A stretch of 8,919 nt of DNA from a bacterium (lineage in GTDB: Bacteria > Atribacterota > JS1 > SB-45 > 34-128). Below the pieces are notes generated by a model. That model ran no database searches. It was given only the letters and a program-made list of their open reading frames with translations, and was not told the DNA's origin. Position 1 is the stretch's first letter. Each line of letters starts with the position of its first letter. The stretch is taken from the NCBI GenBank assembly GCA_018903015.1, contig JAHIPR010000126.1, forward strand, positions 1 through 8,919, written 5' to 3'. The position numbers and the translations under genes were made by a program. Of this stretch, positions 1 through 6,250 are shown piece by piece.

Positions 1-1
1 A

Positions 2-268
2 CTATACTGTATGTATAGAGCTGCGTCATATCTTGAAAAAAATGAATTATATAAATCAGAAGACTATATCGCGCCAAGATTACTACGAGGACTGATTAAA
101 TTTCCTGTAAAACACAAACTTATCAATTATAATTGGATATTTCCCCCCTTTAACTTAATTCAGAATTTAAATTCTGAAGATTTGGAAAAAATGTTTTTTG
201 GAGATGAACATGGTAATATTATGGCTAAAATTAATGGTACACTCTGCATTGCACATCTAAAAAAATAG
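2..268 (+). CDS. 3' end of an unidentified protein, cut by the window edge
   Basis: The frame is open from the left edge to a TAG at 266-268, so this is most likely the last 88 codons of a larger gene. An internal ATG at 11 has no ribosome binding site I can see and is probably not the start. The visible tail is basic and aromatic-rich (for example NYNWIFPPFNLIQNL) and ends in CIAHLKK. I see no signal peptide, membrane segment or catalytic motif, and I do not recognise the family. Base composition is AT-rich like most of the window. The next gene is on the same strand about 100 bases downstream, with a copy of the mobile-element terminal repeat core in the gap, so the two need not be one operon. 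Confidence 0.5.
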   Translation, partial: LYCMYRAASYLEKNELYKSEDYIAPRLLRGLIKFPVKHKLINYNWIFPPFNLIQNLNSEDLEKMFFGDEHGNIMAKINGTLCIAHLKK

Positions 269-306
269 TTATACGCGTGGTACTTCAAAAAGTAAGAAGG
301 ATCAGA

Positions 307-320
307 TCAGGTCTTGCAAT
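307..320 (+). repeat. Solo copy of the RAYT-element terminal repeat core
   Basis: TCAGGTCTTGCAAT matches 14 bases of the 19-base terminus seen at 8363, but without the leading GGG or the trailing AT. No transposase sequence follows. It lies 47 bases upstream of the start codon of the pyruvate-kinase-C-like gene. It could be a footprint of an excised or decayed element. Confidence 0.6.
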
Positions 321-366
321 GAGTGAAATTATCATGTTTTGTATCATAAATATGAAAGGTAAAAAA

Positions 367-921
367 ATGGAAGAAAAAATTGTTTATTTCGAAAAACCAG
401 GCAAAGAAAATACAGCAGAAGTTATAAAATTAGTTCTAGAAAGGGCAAAATTAAGAAATATCAACAGGATTGTTATGGCATCAACCAGAGGGTACACTGC
501 AAAATCATTCTTGGATGCTGTTGAGGGAAAGGATATTAATTTAATTGTAGTTCCCTGGCAATTCAATCTTAGGAAAGAGGGACAGGGAAATCCATTTCCA
601 CAAGAATTAGTAAAGAAATTACAAGAAAAGAAACATATCGTCCACTTTGGAACGATGCTATTTCATACTGGCGATTTATACGGTACAAATGCACCGATGG
701 CTTTGGCTAATATCCTTCGAGCTCTTGGACAGGGAATGAAAGTATGTGTTGAGATAACTATGATGGCCTGTGATGGCGGTTGTATAAAAATGGGTGAAAA
801 AGTTATTGTGGTTGCCGGTACGGGAGGCGGGGCAGATTTCGCAGTTGTGGCTACTGCAGCGTCCAGTGCCAATGTAACTTCACTACGAATTAATGAGATT
901 ATTTGTAAACCTATTTTATAA
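367..921 (+). CDS. Stand-alone pyruvate kinase C-terminal-like (PK_C alpha/beta) domain protein
   Basis: The 184-residue product begins MEEKIVYFEKPGKENT and has the compact alpha/beta fold pattern of free-standing proteins related to the pyruvate kinase C-terminal domain, known from archaea and several anaerobic bacteria. Useful marks are the N-terminal strand KIVYFEKPG, the RIVMASTRG strand-turn at about 34-42, the conserved cysteine-containing ACDGG at 134-138, and the glycine-rich GEKVIVVAGTGGGAD at 143-157, which suggests a phosphate- or nucleotide-binding loop. No pyruvate kinase catalytic barrel is present, so it is not a pyruvate kinase; the family's function is not settled. I chose ATG 367 over the upstream GTG at 277 because an AAAGGT ribosome site lies seven bases before it and the upstream codons read through a mobile-element repeat. 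The length is full for the family. Confidence 0.8.
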   Translation: MEEKIVYFEKPGKENTAEVIKLVLERAKLRNINRIVMASTRGYTAKSFLDAVEGKDINLIVVPWQFNLRKEGQGNPFPQELVKKLQEKKHIVHFGTMLFHTGDLYGTNAPMALANILRALGQGMKVCVEITMMACDGGCIKMGEKVIVVAGTGGGADFAVVATAASSANVTSLRINEIICKPIL

Positions 922-991
922 TTCTTAATAAGAATGACCTAATAAGTAATGTTTCAATTATAATTAACAAAGAGTAACTATAAATGAATAA

Positions 992-1084
992 CTTACGGAG
1001 GAACTGGGGGTCTTCACCAGTTCACAAATTATTGAAGAAGTCACTGAAATAGAAATGGAAGATATAAGGAAAATGACTTCATAA
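992..1084 (+). pseudogene. Possible gene remnant ending in RKMTS
   Basis: A 30-codon open stretch with the amphipathic, acidic composition of a natural protein end. It follows directly on a stop (TAA 989-991), has no initiation signals, and contains a 7-bp inverted repeat (1001-1023). The family is unknown. It could also be chance. Confidence 0.25.
1001..1023. repeat. Perfect 7-bp inverted repeat
   Basis: GAACTGG (1001-1007) and CCAGTTC (1017-1023) can pair around a nine-base loop, GGGTCTTCA. No T-run follows, so it is not a standard intrinsic terminator. It may be a REP-like remnant. Confidence 0.45.
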
Positions 1085-1103
1085 TCAAATTACTCTTCCT
1101 TCT

Positions 1104-1117
1104 CTGTCATTGCGAGG
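1104..1117 (+). repeat. Half of a CTGTCATTGCGAGG-type dispersed repeat
   Basis: CTGTCATTGCGAGG resembles, from memory, the left half of a dispersed palindromic repeat seen in many bacterial genomes, normally continuing to a CGAAGCAATC-like right half. The right half is absent, so this would be a partial copy. Confidence 0.35.
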
Positions 1118-1226
1118 TTGTCCTGGAAGAAAAGAGAAGAGAAATAATAAAAGAGTGGATTGATTCCGGAAGGATTGAAGTGTAATAAAGAACTGTCACC
1201 TGTCACATTTTGGTGGTGAATAGATT

Positions 1227-2285
1227 ATGAATATTTTACAATTTCTACATTTTTTTGTATTTTTGTTCTATTCCTACTTGTTAATTTTTTTACTATGGAA
1301 AGATCCAAAATCCTTACTTAATAGGGCTTGCGCTGCTTTTTTTGCTTGTCTTGCTCTATGGAGCTTTGCATATATTTTTGTTCATAATTTTAATATTTCA
1401 AAAGATACTGCTATATTATTCGATAATATCAGCTCAATAGGCTGGGCTAATTTCGCTAGTTTTTTTCTATGGTTTTCTCTTATTTTTACAGAAAAGAAAA
1501 AAATATTAAAAACAAAAATTATTTATCCCCTTATCTTTATTCTGCCTTTATTATTTATCTATACACAGTGGGCAGGCCTTTTAACAACAAATTATATTAA
1601 ACGACCCTGGGGGTGGGAAGCTGCTTGGTCAGGCTCAATCTTGTGGTATTCTTATTTTCTCTATTATCTTTCGTTTGTGGTAATAGGACTTTATCTAATT
1701 TTAAATTTCAGAAGAAAGACCAAAGAGCCGATTAAGAAAAAACAAGCAGGAATAATCTTTGTCGCCACGTTAATTACTCTTATTCTTGGAATCTTAACAG
1801 AGGTAATACTCTCAGGATTACATATTTATGGCATACCTCTCCTAGGAGATGTTAATACGCTCAGTTGGGCATTTGGAATAGTTTTCGCCATGGCTAAATA
1901 TAAACTTATGGTCATCACACCAGCTGCAGCAGCTGAAAACATTATCTCTACTATGGCTGATTCCTTAATTTTGTTGGACAGAGAAGGAAATATAGTCAAT
2001 GTAAATAAAGCTACACTATATTTATCAGGATACGGAAAGAGTGAGCTGGAAGGAAAATCAGTTGAGATATTTTTTAGAGAAAAAGATTTTAAAAGCACCT
2101 TGCTGGATAAAGCTATTAAAAGAAAAATCATCAGAAATTATGAGTTTAGTTTTAAAACAAAAACAGGAGACAATATTCCGGTAATTTTTTCAAGTTCTGC
2201 GATGATGGACGAGGCAGGAGGTATGGCTGGCATTGTTTGTATTGCCAAGGACATCACCGAGCGTAAGCTAGCAGAGGAAATGTGA
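1227..2285 (+). CDS. Seven-transmembrane sensor protein with C-terminal PAS domain
   Basis: The 352-residue product has an N-terminal block of about seven hydrophobic segments (roughly residues 4-24, 32-53, 70-88, 97-113, 138-160, 174-197 and 208-224), the pattern of the histidine-kinase 7TM sensory module. A PAS domain follows at about 236-345 and closes with the typical IAKDITERKLAEE. There is no kinase, GGDEF or HD output domain in this reading frame. The next gene starts inside its stop codon (GTGA overlap) and supplies PAS plus HD-GYP, so the two probably act as one membrane receptor. Start ATG 1227 follows GGTGGTGA at 1212-1219. Either translation is coupled and the receptor is a genuine two-protein system, or a frameshift has split an originally single 7TM-PAS-PAS-HD-GYP protein. 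Confidence 0.85.
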   Translation: MNILQFLHFFVFLFYSYLLIFLLWKDPKSLLNRACAAFFACLALWSFAYIFVHNFNISKDTAILFDNISSIGWANFASFFLWFSLIFTEKKKILKTKIIYPLIFILPLLFIYTQWAGLLTTNYIKRPWGWEAAWSGSILWYSYFLYYLSFVVIGLYLILNFRRKTKEPIKKKQAGIIFVATLITLILGILTEVILSGLHIYGIPLLGDVNTLSWAFGIVFAMAKYKLMVITPAAAAENIISTMADSLILLDREGNIVNVNKATLYLSGYGKSELEGKSVEIFFREKDFKSTLLDKAIKRKIIRNYEFSFKTKTGDNIPVIFSSSAMMDEAGGMAGIVCIAKDITERKLAEEM

Positions 2286-3259
2286 AAAATATAAAAGATG
2301 AATTGGAAATGATTCTAGACTCAGTTCCCGCTATCATTTTTTATAAAGATATAGAAGGTAGAATTATCCGGGCAAACAAGACTTTGGCTGATTCATTAAA
2401 GGTGCCCATAAAAGATATGATAGGCAAGACTACAGAAGAACTTTTTCCCAAGGAACAGGCTGAGAATATGAGAAAAGACGATCAGGAAGTTATTATTTCC
2501 GGAAAACCCAAAAGGGATATCATCGAACCTTACGATACACCCGAAGGAACAAGATGGGCAATTACCGATAAGGTGCCTTACAAAGATAAAGAAGGCAAAA
2601 TTACTGGTGTTATTAGTCTGTCTAAAGATATCACTGTAGAGAGAAAGTCAGAAGAAGAACTTAGGCAAAGCTACCAAAGACTCAAAAAAACCATGGAGGC
2701 AGCCATTGACACTATGTCTAATATGATAGAAGCCAAAGACCCCTATACCTCCGGTCACCAGCAGAGGGTTTCTCAACTGGCCACAGCTATAGCTAAAGAG
2801 CTAAACTTTTCTAAAGATAAGATTGAAGGGGTAAGGATAGCCTCTTTAATTCACGATATCGGGAAGATCGGACTGCCCGCTGAAATCCTGAGCAAGCCCA
2901 CCAAGTTAAGTGATATAGAATTCAATCTAATCAAAGAACATTCCCAAATAGGATATAATATCTTAAAATCCATAGATTTTTCCTATCCTGTAGCACAAAT
3001 TGTCCTTCAGCATCATGAAAGGCTAAATAGTTCAGGATATCCTAATCATTTAAAAGGTGATAAGATTCTCCTAGGAGCCAAAATTATAGGAGTAGCTGAT
3101 GTAGTTGAAGCCATGTCTTCTCACCGTCCTTATCGACCTGCTCTCGGAATAGATGCAGCCTTGGAAGAAATCTCTCAAAACAAAGACATCCTCTATGACC
3201 CGGAAGTAGTGGATACATGCTTAAGGATTTTCAAAGAGAAAGAATTTAAATTTGAATAG
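2282..3259 (+). CDS. PAS domain HD-GYP phosphodiesterase (c-di-GMP hydrolysis)
   Basis: The 325-residue product has a PAS domain at about 5-118 ending in SLSKDITVERK, a short coiled linker, and an HD-GYP domain from about 140 to 318. Metal and catalytic residues are in place: H159 in SGHQQRV, the HD pair H191-D192 in HDIGKIG, H220 in KEHSQIG, H244-H245 in the QHHERLNSSGYP motif with GYP at 252-254, and D273 in GVADVVEAM. HD-GYP proteins hydrolyse cyclic di-GMP, so this should lower c-di-GMP in response to the PAS/7TM input. It is soluble by itself and presumably works with the upstream 7TM-PAS protein. The start is a GTG overlapping the upstream TGA by four bases, with AGAGGA at 2273-2278 as a plausible ribosome site; an ATG nine codons in is less likely because it would trim the PAS helix. 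Confidence 0.88.
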   Translation: MKNIKDELEMILDSVPAIIFYKDIEGRIIRANKTLADSLKVPIKDMIGKTTEELFPKEQAENMRKDDQEVIISGKPKRDIIEPYDTPEGTRWAITDKVPYKDKEGKITGVISLSKDITVERKSEEELRQSYQRLKKTMEAAIDTMSNMIEAKDPYTSGHQQRVSQLATAIAKELNFSKDKIEGVRIASLIHDIGKIGLPAEILSKPTKLSDIEFNLIKEHSQIGYNILKSIDFSYPVAQIVLQHHERLNSSGYPNHLKGDKILLGAKIIGVADVVEAMSSHRPYRPALGIDAALEEISQNKDILYDPEVVDTCLRIFKEKEFKFE

Positions 3260-3278
3260 ATTAAATTGCCTAAAATAA

Positions 3279-3430
3279 ATAGGAAAACCTATAGTATCTG
3301 AGGAGTTTCTTAACCAGATGGTTGAGGCTTTAGGTATTATTATAGATAGACGTCCTAAAAGAAGATCTCGTAAAATGGAAAATGAAACCATAGAAAAAAT
3401 AGAAAAATGTGAAGTTGTGAAGCCTGACCC
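3279..3430 (+). pseudogene. C-terminal remnant of a RAYT/IS200-like (Y1) transposase with its element end
   Basis: An uninitiated frame reads GKPIVSEEFLNQMVEALG, then DRRPKRRSRK. This is the ending I associate with REP-associated tyrosine transposases: a G-P-SE-F motif, then a leucine-rich helix, then a basic RP-R-RK tail. The N-terminal catalytic part is missing. The frame then runs through TTGTGAAGCCTGACCC at 3415-3430, a variant of the element terminus, and goes on to a stop at 3470 inside the next fragment. It starts 20 bases after the HD-GYP gene, so insertion or decay trimmed everything between. It is not expected to make a functional protein. Confidence 0.65.
3415..3430 (-). repeat. 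Variant element terminus (GGGTCAGGCTTCACAA type)
   Basis: TTGTGAAGCCTGACCC aligns with the standard right end TTGCAAGACCTGACCC, with small changes in the middle. It sits at the end of the transposase remnant, where a right terminus is expected. An 11-base match to it (AGGCTTCACAA) lies on the opposite strand at 6671-6681. Confidence 0.5.
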
Positions 3431-3446
3431 TGAAGGTCTGAAGGTC
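3431..3446. repeat. Tandem duplication TGAAGGTC x2
   Basis: TGAAGGTC is repeated twice in direct tandem exactly at the junction between two transposase fragments, immediately after the first terminus. It may be a junction scar. Confidence 0.5.
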
Positions 3447-3447
3447 T

Positions 3448-3498
3448 ACTACAGTGAGCAGAGCGATTAAAAAAATCGAGAGGGAAGATGAAAAGTGA
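3448..3498 (+). pseudogene. Last 16 codons of a RAYT helix-turn-helix tail
   Basis: The frame reads TTVSRAIKKIEREDEK and stops at TGA 3496-3498. Together with the terminus that follows, these 69 bases match 8851-8919 at 66 positions, so this is the right end of the same element family. The fragment lies in a different frame from the preceding transposase remnant and is cut on its left by a stop codon at 3439. It is non-functional alone. Confidence 0.75.
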
Positions 3499-3516
3499 TA
3501 TTGCAAGACCTGACCC
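3498..3516 (-). repeat. RAYT-element right terminal inverted repeat, solo
   Basis: ATATTGCAAGACCTGACCC is the exact 19-base right end seen at 8901-8919. No matching left end precedes it nearby, so the element is left-truncated. The outside flank CATAACATTATTAAC is AT-rich. TTGCAA at 3502-3507 followed by TATTAA after 17 bases could form a weak outward promoter toward the next gene. Confidence 0.85.
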
Positions 3517-3571
3517 CATAACATTATTAACATTATAACATTTAAATAATAATAACTAAGAGGTAAAAAAT

Positions 3572-4141
3572 ATGAAAAACAATAAAGTTATATACATTAT
3601 CATCGCTGCTTTGGTTTTGATTGTTATCGGCGGCGGACTATTTTTCTTTTTCAGCAACAAGGGTCCGCAGAAAGAGGCACAAGGTCAACGGCCTGGTGAG
3701 TTCTCCAACGGGCAACGGTATGCAACTTTTAAGACAGATGATTTTGAAGTAAAGTATCCGAACTGGCCGAATATCGACAGAAGCAAAATAGCGGAAGCGG
3801 ACAAATACAAGGTTGCAGTTGCCAATGAGGGATGCAATTTTGTTATTAAAGTTGCATCAGTTCCGCAAAACATTTCCTTTAGAGAATACGAAGAAAACCT
3901 GCTTCAAGAACAAATGAAACAGTTCCCAGTCAAGATTTTGATAAAAGATATAAAAGATAACACTGCCTATTTTGAAGGCGAAGTGTCAATGGGCAACACT
4001 ATTGTGAAAAACGTTTCCTATTCCTATTTCACTAGTAAAAGGCAATCCGTTGGTTTTGCCTTCATTGCTCAGAATGACCAATTTGACCGAGTTTGTAGAC
4101 CAATAATCGATGAAGTGGTCAGAAGTGTTAAGGTGAAATAG
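3572..4141 (+). CDS. Membrane-anchored protein of unknown function
   Basis: The 189-residue product has one strong N-terminal hydrophobic segment at about 7-28, preceded by lysines, so it is most likely anchored in the inner membrane with the rest outside the cytoplasm. After a glycine/glutamine-rich linker (about 29-48) comes a roughly 140-residue alpha/beta domain beginning ATFKTDDFEVKYPNWP, a pattern reminiscent of PsbP-like/DUF1795 small exported domains. That resemblance is an impression only. There are two cysteines, C88 and C175, which could pair. AAGAGGT at about 3558-3564 is a good ribosome site for ATG 3572. The gene stands alone between transposon debris upstream and the OmpA-like gene downstream; the element end about 55 bases upstream may have brought or displaced its promoter. 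Confidence 0.7.
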   Translation: MKNNKVIYIIIAALVLIVIGGGLFFFFSNKGPQKEAQGQRPGEFSNGQRYATFKTDDFEVKYPNWPNIDRSKIAEADKYKVAVANEGCNFVIKVASVPQNISFREYEENLLQEQMKQFPVKILIKDIKDNTAYFEGEVSMGNTIVKNVSYSYFTSKRQSVGFAFIAQNDQFDRVCRPIIDEVVRSVKVK

Positions 4142-4196
4142 CAGATTAAAACTTTTGAATAGTTTGTAAATTAACAGAAATTGGTTTTCAGTAAAA

Positions 4197-4219
4197 ATAC
4201 AGGGGACGGTTCTCTGTAT
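4197..4219. repeat. REP-like 23-base hairpin with GGGGACGG motif
   Basis: ATACAGGGGA and TTCTCTGTAT pair through ten positions (two G:T wobbles) around CGG. Similar short GGGGACGG-TTCTC hairpins are, from memory, scattered near RAYT genes in other genomes. It lies in the leader of the OmpA-like gene, 33 bases before its start codon, and could alternatively affect that mRNA. Confidence 0.6.
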
Positions 4220-4252
4220 CTGTATAATATTCTAATATTGGGAGGTTCTATC

Positions 4253-5467
4253 ATGAGCAGAAAAATGATTTTAGTATTATTTGCGATGGTTGGTCTATTT
4301 TTTGAATTTGGATTAATGACTAATGCAGCCGCAACTGATCAGTCGCTGGTCTCTTTCTCTTCTGGAGCATTACTTGTAGAAAAGCCCCCAGAGTATAGTT
4401 CTGGATGGGGTGGTTTCTGGATTATGGACGAAGATCCGAAAACTGGCTGGTGTTGTCCCGAGGGTGAGATTTCAGATAATGTGTTTGTCATTGAACTTGC
4501 CGAGAAGACTGTGCTCAACCGCCTGGAGTTTGATACGGGAAATGTAGATAGTGAGGGGAGTGGTGCAAAGGACATCATGGTGGAACTTTCAGATGAGGGT
4601 CCTACAGAAGGGTTCAAAGAGATCGCCAGTGTGTCGCTGGTTAATCAGGAGGACAACCAAAGTTTTCCGGTAACCGTTGATGAATCCGGAAGATGGCTTC
4701 GACTGACCATCCAAAATAATCACGGTTCGCCTGAGTATACAGAGCTTATGGATTTTCGTGCCTTCGGAAAGCAACTGACCAAGACGCCGTTACCCGATGT
4801 TTCCGGGACCTATGAGAGTGACTATGGTGACTTTCATCTCCGACAGCAGGGAACATCAGTTACCGGCTGTTACGAATATAATGAGGGAGTATTGAACGGT
4901 GGCATTGAAGGCCGGATCATGAAATTTACCTGGCAGGAAAGCAACGGAAAAGGTCCAGCCGTAATGGTTTTCACCTCCAATGGAGAGAAGTTTTTTGGTC
5001 TTTGGTGGTACGAAGGCCAGGAAAATGCAGCAGGAATATGGAATGGAGTGAAGAAGTCTCAGGATGTTGGCGGCTGTCCTCATTGGGCGGGTGGGGTGCA
5101 AGAACAAATGGCTAAGGATCTTTCAGAATTCGGGAGGGTTCGGATTTACGGAATCAACTTTGATGTTGATTCAGCTGTAATTCGAGACGAGTCTAAGCCG
5201 ACCTTGGATAAGATTGTCGCCATGCTCAAGTCTGAACCGACAATGCAGTTGATTATTGAAGGACACACCGACTCAGACGGATCTGCCGAGCACAATCAGG
5301 TTCTTTCCCAGCAACGTGCGGAATCAGTTAAGTCGTATCTTGTTGCTGCCGGTATTTCTTCCTCTCGACTTTCTGTAGAAGGTTATGGTGAGTCCAAACC
5401 AGTCGCGTCCAACACCGCTGCTACCGGGAAGGCTCAGAATCGCCGTGTGGAACTGGTTAAAAAGTAA
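4253..5467 (+). CDS. Secreted OmpA-family protein with discoidin-like N-terminal domain
   Basis: The 404-residue product starts with a signal peptide (basic MSRK, hydrophobic stretch to about 23, probable cleavage after NAA near 24-27). Residues about 30-172 look like an F5/8-type-C (discoidin-like) carbohydrate-binding fold (MDEDPKTGWCC, LNRLEFDTGNVDS, ESGRWLRLTIQN). Residues about 182-268 form a beta-rich module (DVSGTYESDYGDFHLRQQG) that I do not recognise. Residues about 297-402 are an OmpA C-terminal peptidoglycan-binding domain: INFDVDSAVI, GHTDSDG at 337-343, SQQRAESVKSYL, GYGESKPV, and NRRVEL. D340 and R355 match the diaminopimelate-contact pair. There is no N-terminal beta-barrel, so it is periplasmic or surface-tethered. 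ATG 4253 follows GGGAGG; the earlier in-frame start at 4181 reads through a hairpin and would bury the signal peptide. Sampled G+C is about 48-52%, well above its neighbours, which suggests acquisition. Confidence 0.85.
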   Translation: MSRKMILVLFAMVGLFFEFGLMTNAAATDQSLVSFSSGALLVEKPPEYSSGWGGFWIMDEDPKTGWCCPEGEISDNVFVIELAEKTVLNRLEFDTGNVDSEGSGAKDIMVELSDEGPTEGFKEIASVSLVNQEDNQSFPVTVDESGRWLRLTIQNNHGSPEYTELMDFRAFGKQLTKTPLPDVSGTYESDYGDFHLRQQGTSVTGCYEYNEGVLNGGIEGRIMKFTWQESNGKGPAVMVFTSNGEKFFGLWWYEGQENAAGIWNGVKKSQDVGGCPHWAGGVQEQMAKDLSEFGRVRIYGINFDVDSAVIRDESKPTLDKIVAMLKSEPTMQLIIEGHTDSDGSAEHNQVLSQQRAESVKSYLVAAGISSSRLSVEGYGESKPVASNTAATGKAQNRRVELVKK

Positions 5468-5490
5468 AAAAGATGCCGTTTATATCGGAA

Positions 5491-5520
5491 TAGTAAAAGG
5501 TTTTTCCTATCCTTTTACTG
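5491..5520. terminator. Stem-loop downstream of the OmpA-like gene, possible terminator
   Basis: AGTAAAAGG (5492-5500) and CCTTTTACT (5511-5519) form a perfect nine-base stem around a ten-base loop, 24 bases after the stop codon. No T-run follows the stem, so intrinsic termination is uncertain. The group II intron begins 23 bases further on. Confidence 0.45.
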
Positions 5521-6056
5521 ATGTCAAGGGGATGGGTTGTACGTGCGGCCAGGCTTAGGTCGTGATATTTAGCAGGTGGAAACCCTGCCTGGTAAGATTA
5601 TAGCCAAATCGTAAGTAGCGAGTCTTGGAGTCTTTTGGAGTAATCCATAAGATTTAAGCGTAGACAGTTAGGTAATAGGCCTGTAAAAATGAAATCTCAA
5701 TAAGATTTCTGTGATTGAGCCCCGAAAGGTCCGACAGTGGGAAGGTCGACGATTTCAGAGAAGTCGGAAGGCCATATCTTGCCCTCCGCCAAGGCAAGGA
5801 GAGCAAGGCTTCCCCGGGGTCAAAGAGCCAGGCATGTTACACCATGATATCACGGCAAGCCTTCTAGACCCAGCTTATTCTTCTAAAAGGAGTATGGTAA
5901 ACAACCGATACAAAGGGAGAATATCAAATGATGGGCTGGGAGTCGGATAGCCCTATAGTACCTATGACCTCGGGTAATGCCGAGCGAGGAAAGGGGGCTA
6001 CATATTATCGTTCTTATTAAGGACACATTAACTTACGCACAGGAGTAGATTAATTA

Positions 6057-6089
6057 ATGGAAACGAAATTAGTAAGAATAGATGGATAA
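6057..6089 (+). pseudogene. Remnant start of the intron-encoded reverse transcriptase
   Basis: ATG GAA ACG AAA TTA GTA AGA ATA GAT GGA TAA encodes METKLVRIDG and stops. AGGAG at 6041-6045 lies 11 bases upstream. The position, just after domain III/IV and 11 bases before domain V, is that of an intron-encoded protein whose body has been deleted. Confidence 0.65.
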
Positions 6090-6100
6090 GATAATATGAA

Positions 6101-6133
6101 GAGCCGAATGCCTGAATTGGGCACGTTCGGATC
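6101..6133 (+). ncRNA. Group II intron domain V (catalytic core hairpin)
   Basis: The 33-base hairpin begins GAGCCGAATGCC and ends GCACGTTCGGATC, with the loop in TGAATT. The AGC triad (6102-6104) and the conserved length and pairing match bacterial domain V. Confidence 0.85.
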
Positions 6134-6136
6134 TGT

Positions 6137-6250
6137 GAGGGGTGGGCTATCAATTAGCCAAGGAACAAATATTGTGACACTTCCATGAGGAAACGGGAAG
6201 AAACGGGGAATACAAAGCCGTTCCTAAAGTTAAGAGATACCCATCTACTC
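6137..6250 (+). ncRNA. Group II intron domain VI with enlarged distal part
   Basis: The 5' arm GAGGGGTGGG-c-TATC (6137-6151) pairs with GATACCCATCT-a-CTC (6236-6250), leaving A6247 bulged seven bases before the intron end, as expected for the branch point. The enclosed 84 bases (6152-6235) include an inner stem, AGGAAC 6161-6166 with GTTCCT 6220-6225. An alternative short hairpin GGCTA/TAGCC at 6146-6158 competes with the long form. Confidence 0.65.

Larger units (their letters stand above)
922..1226. other. Intergenic region with possible gene remnants
   Basis: No intact gene is visible in these 305 bases. A frame ending at TAA 1082-1084 reads TEELGVFTSSQIIEEV and on to RKMTS. Another, ending at TAA 1183-1185, reads VVLEEKRREIIKEW and on to GRIEV. 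Both look like helical C-termini of real proteins but lack a start and ribosome site, so they may be decayed gene ends. The stretch also holds a hairpin at 1001-1023, a CTGTCATTGCGAGG motif at 1104-1117 and a short TGTCACC TGTCAC duplication near 1193. No convincing terminator or promoter was found. Confidence 0.4.

Noticed and set aside
277..366. N-terminal extension of the PK_C-like gene from GTG 277
   Set aside because: It translates through the mobile-element repeat at 307-320 and lacks a ribosome site; ATG 367 has one and matches the family start.
921..935. ATTCTT-AAT-AAGAAT hairpin as terminator of the PK_C-like gene
   Set aside because: It is a weak all-A/T-rich stem with a three-base loop that overlaps the stop codon, and no T-run follows.
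3279..3292. ATAGG-AAAA-CCTAT stem as terminator of the HD-GYP gene
   Set aside because: It has only five base pairs, no T-tract, and lies within transposase-like coding sequence.
4181..4252. Upstream start for the OmpA-like gene
   Set aside because: It runs through the 4197-4219 hairpin and would displace the signal peptide; GGGAGG precedes ATG 4253.
5711..5950. 79-codon open frame on the plus strand
   Set aside because: It lies inside domains I-III of the group II intron, has no ribosome site, and its composition reflects structured RNA.
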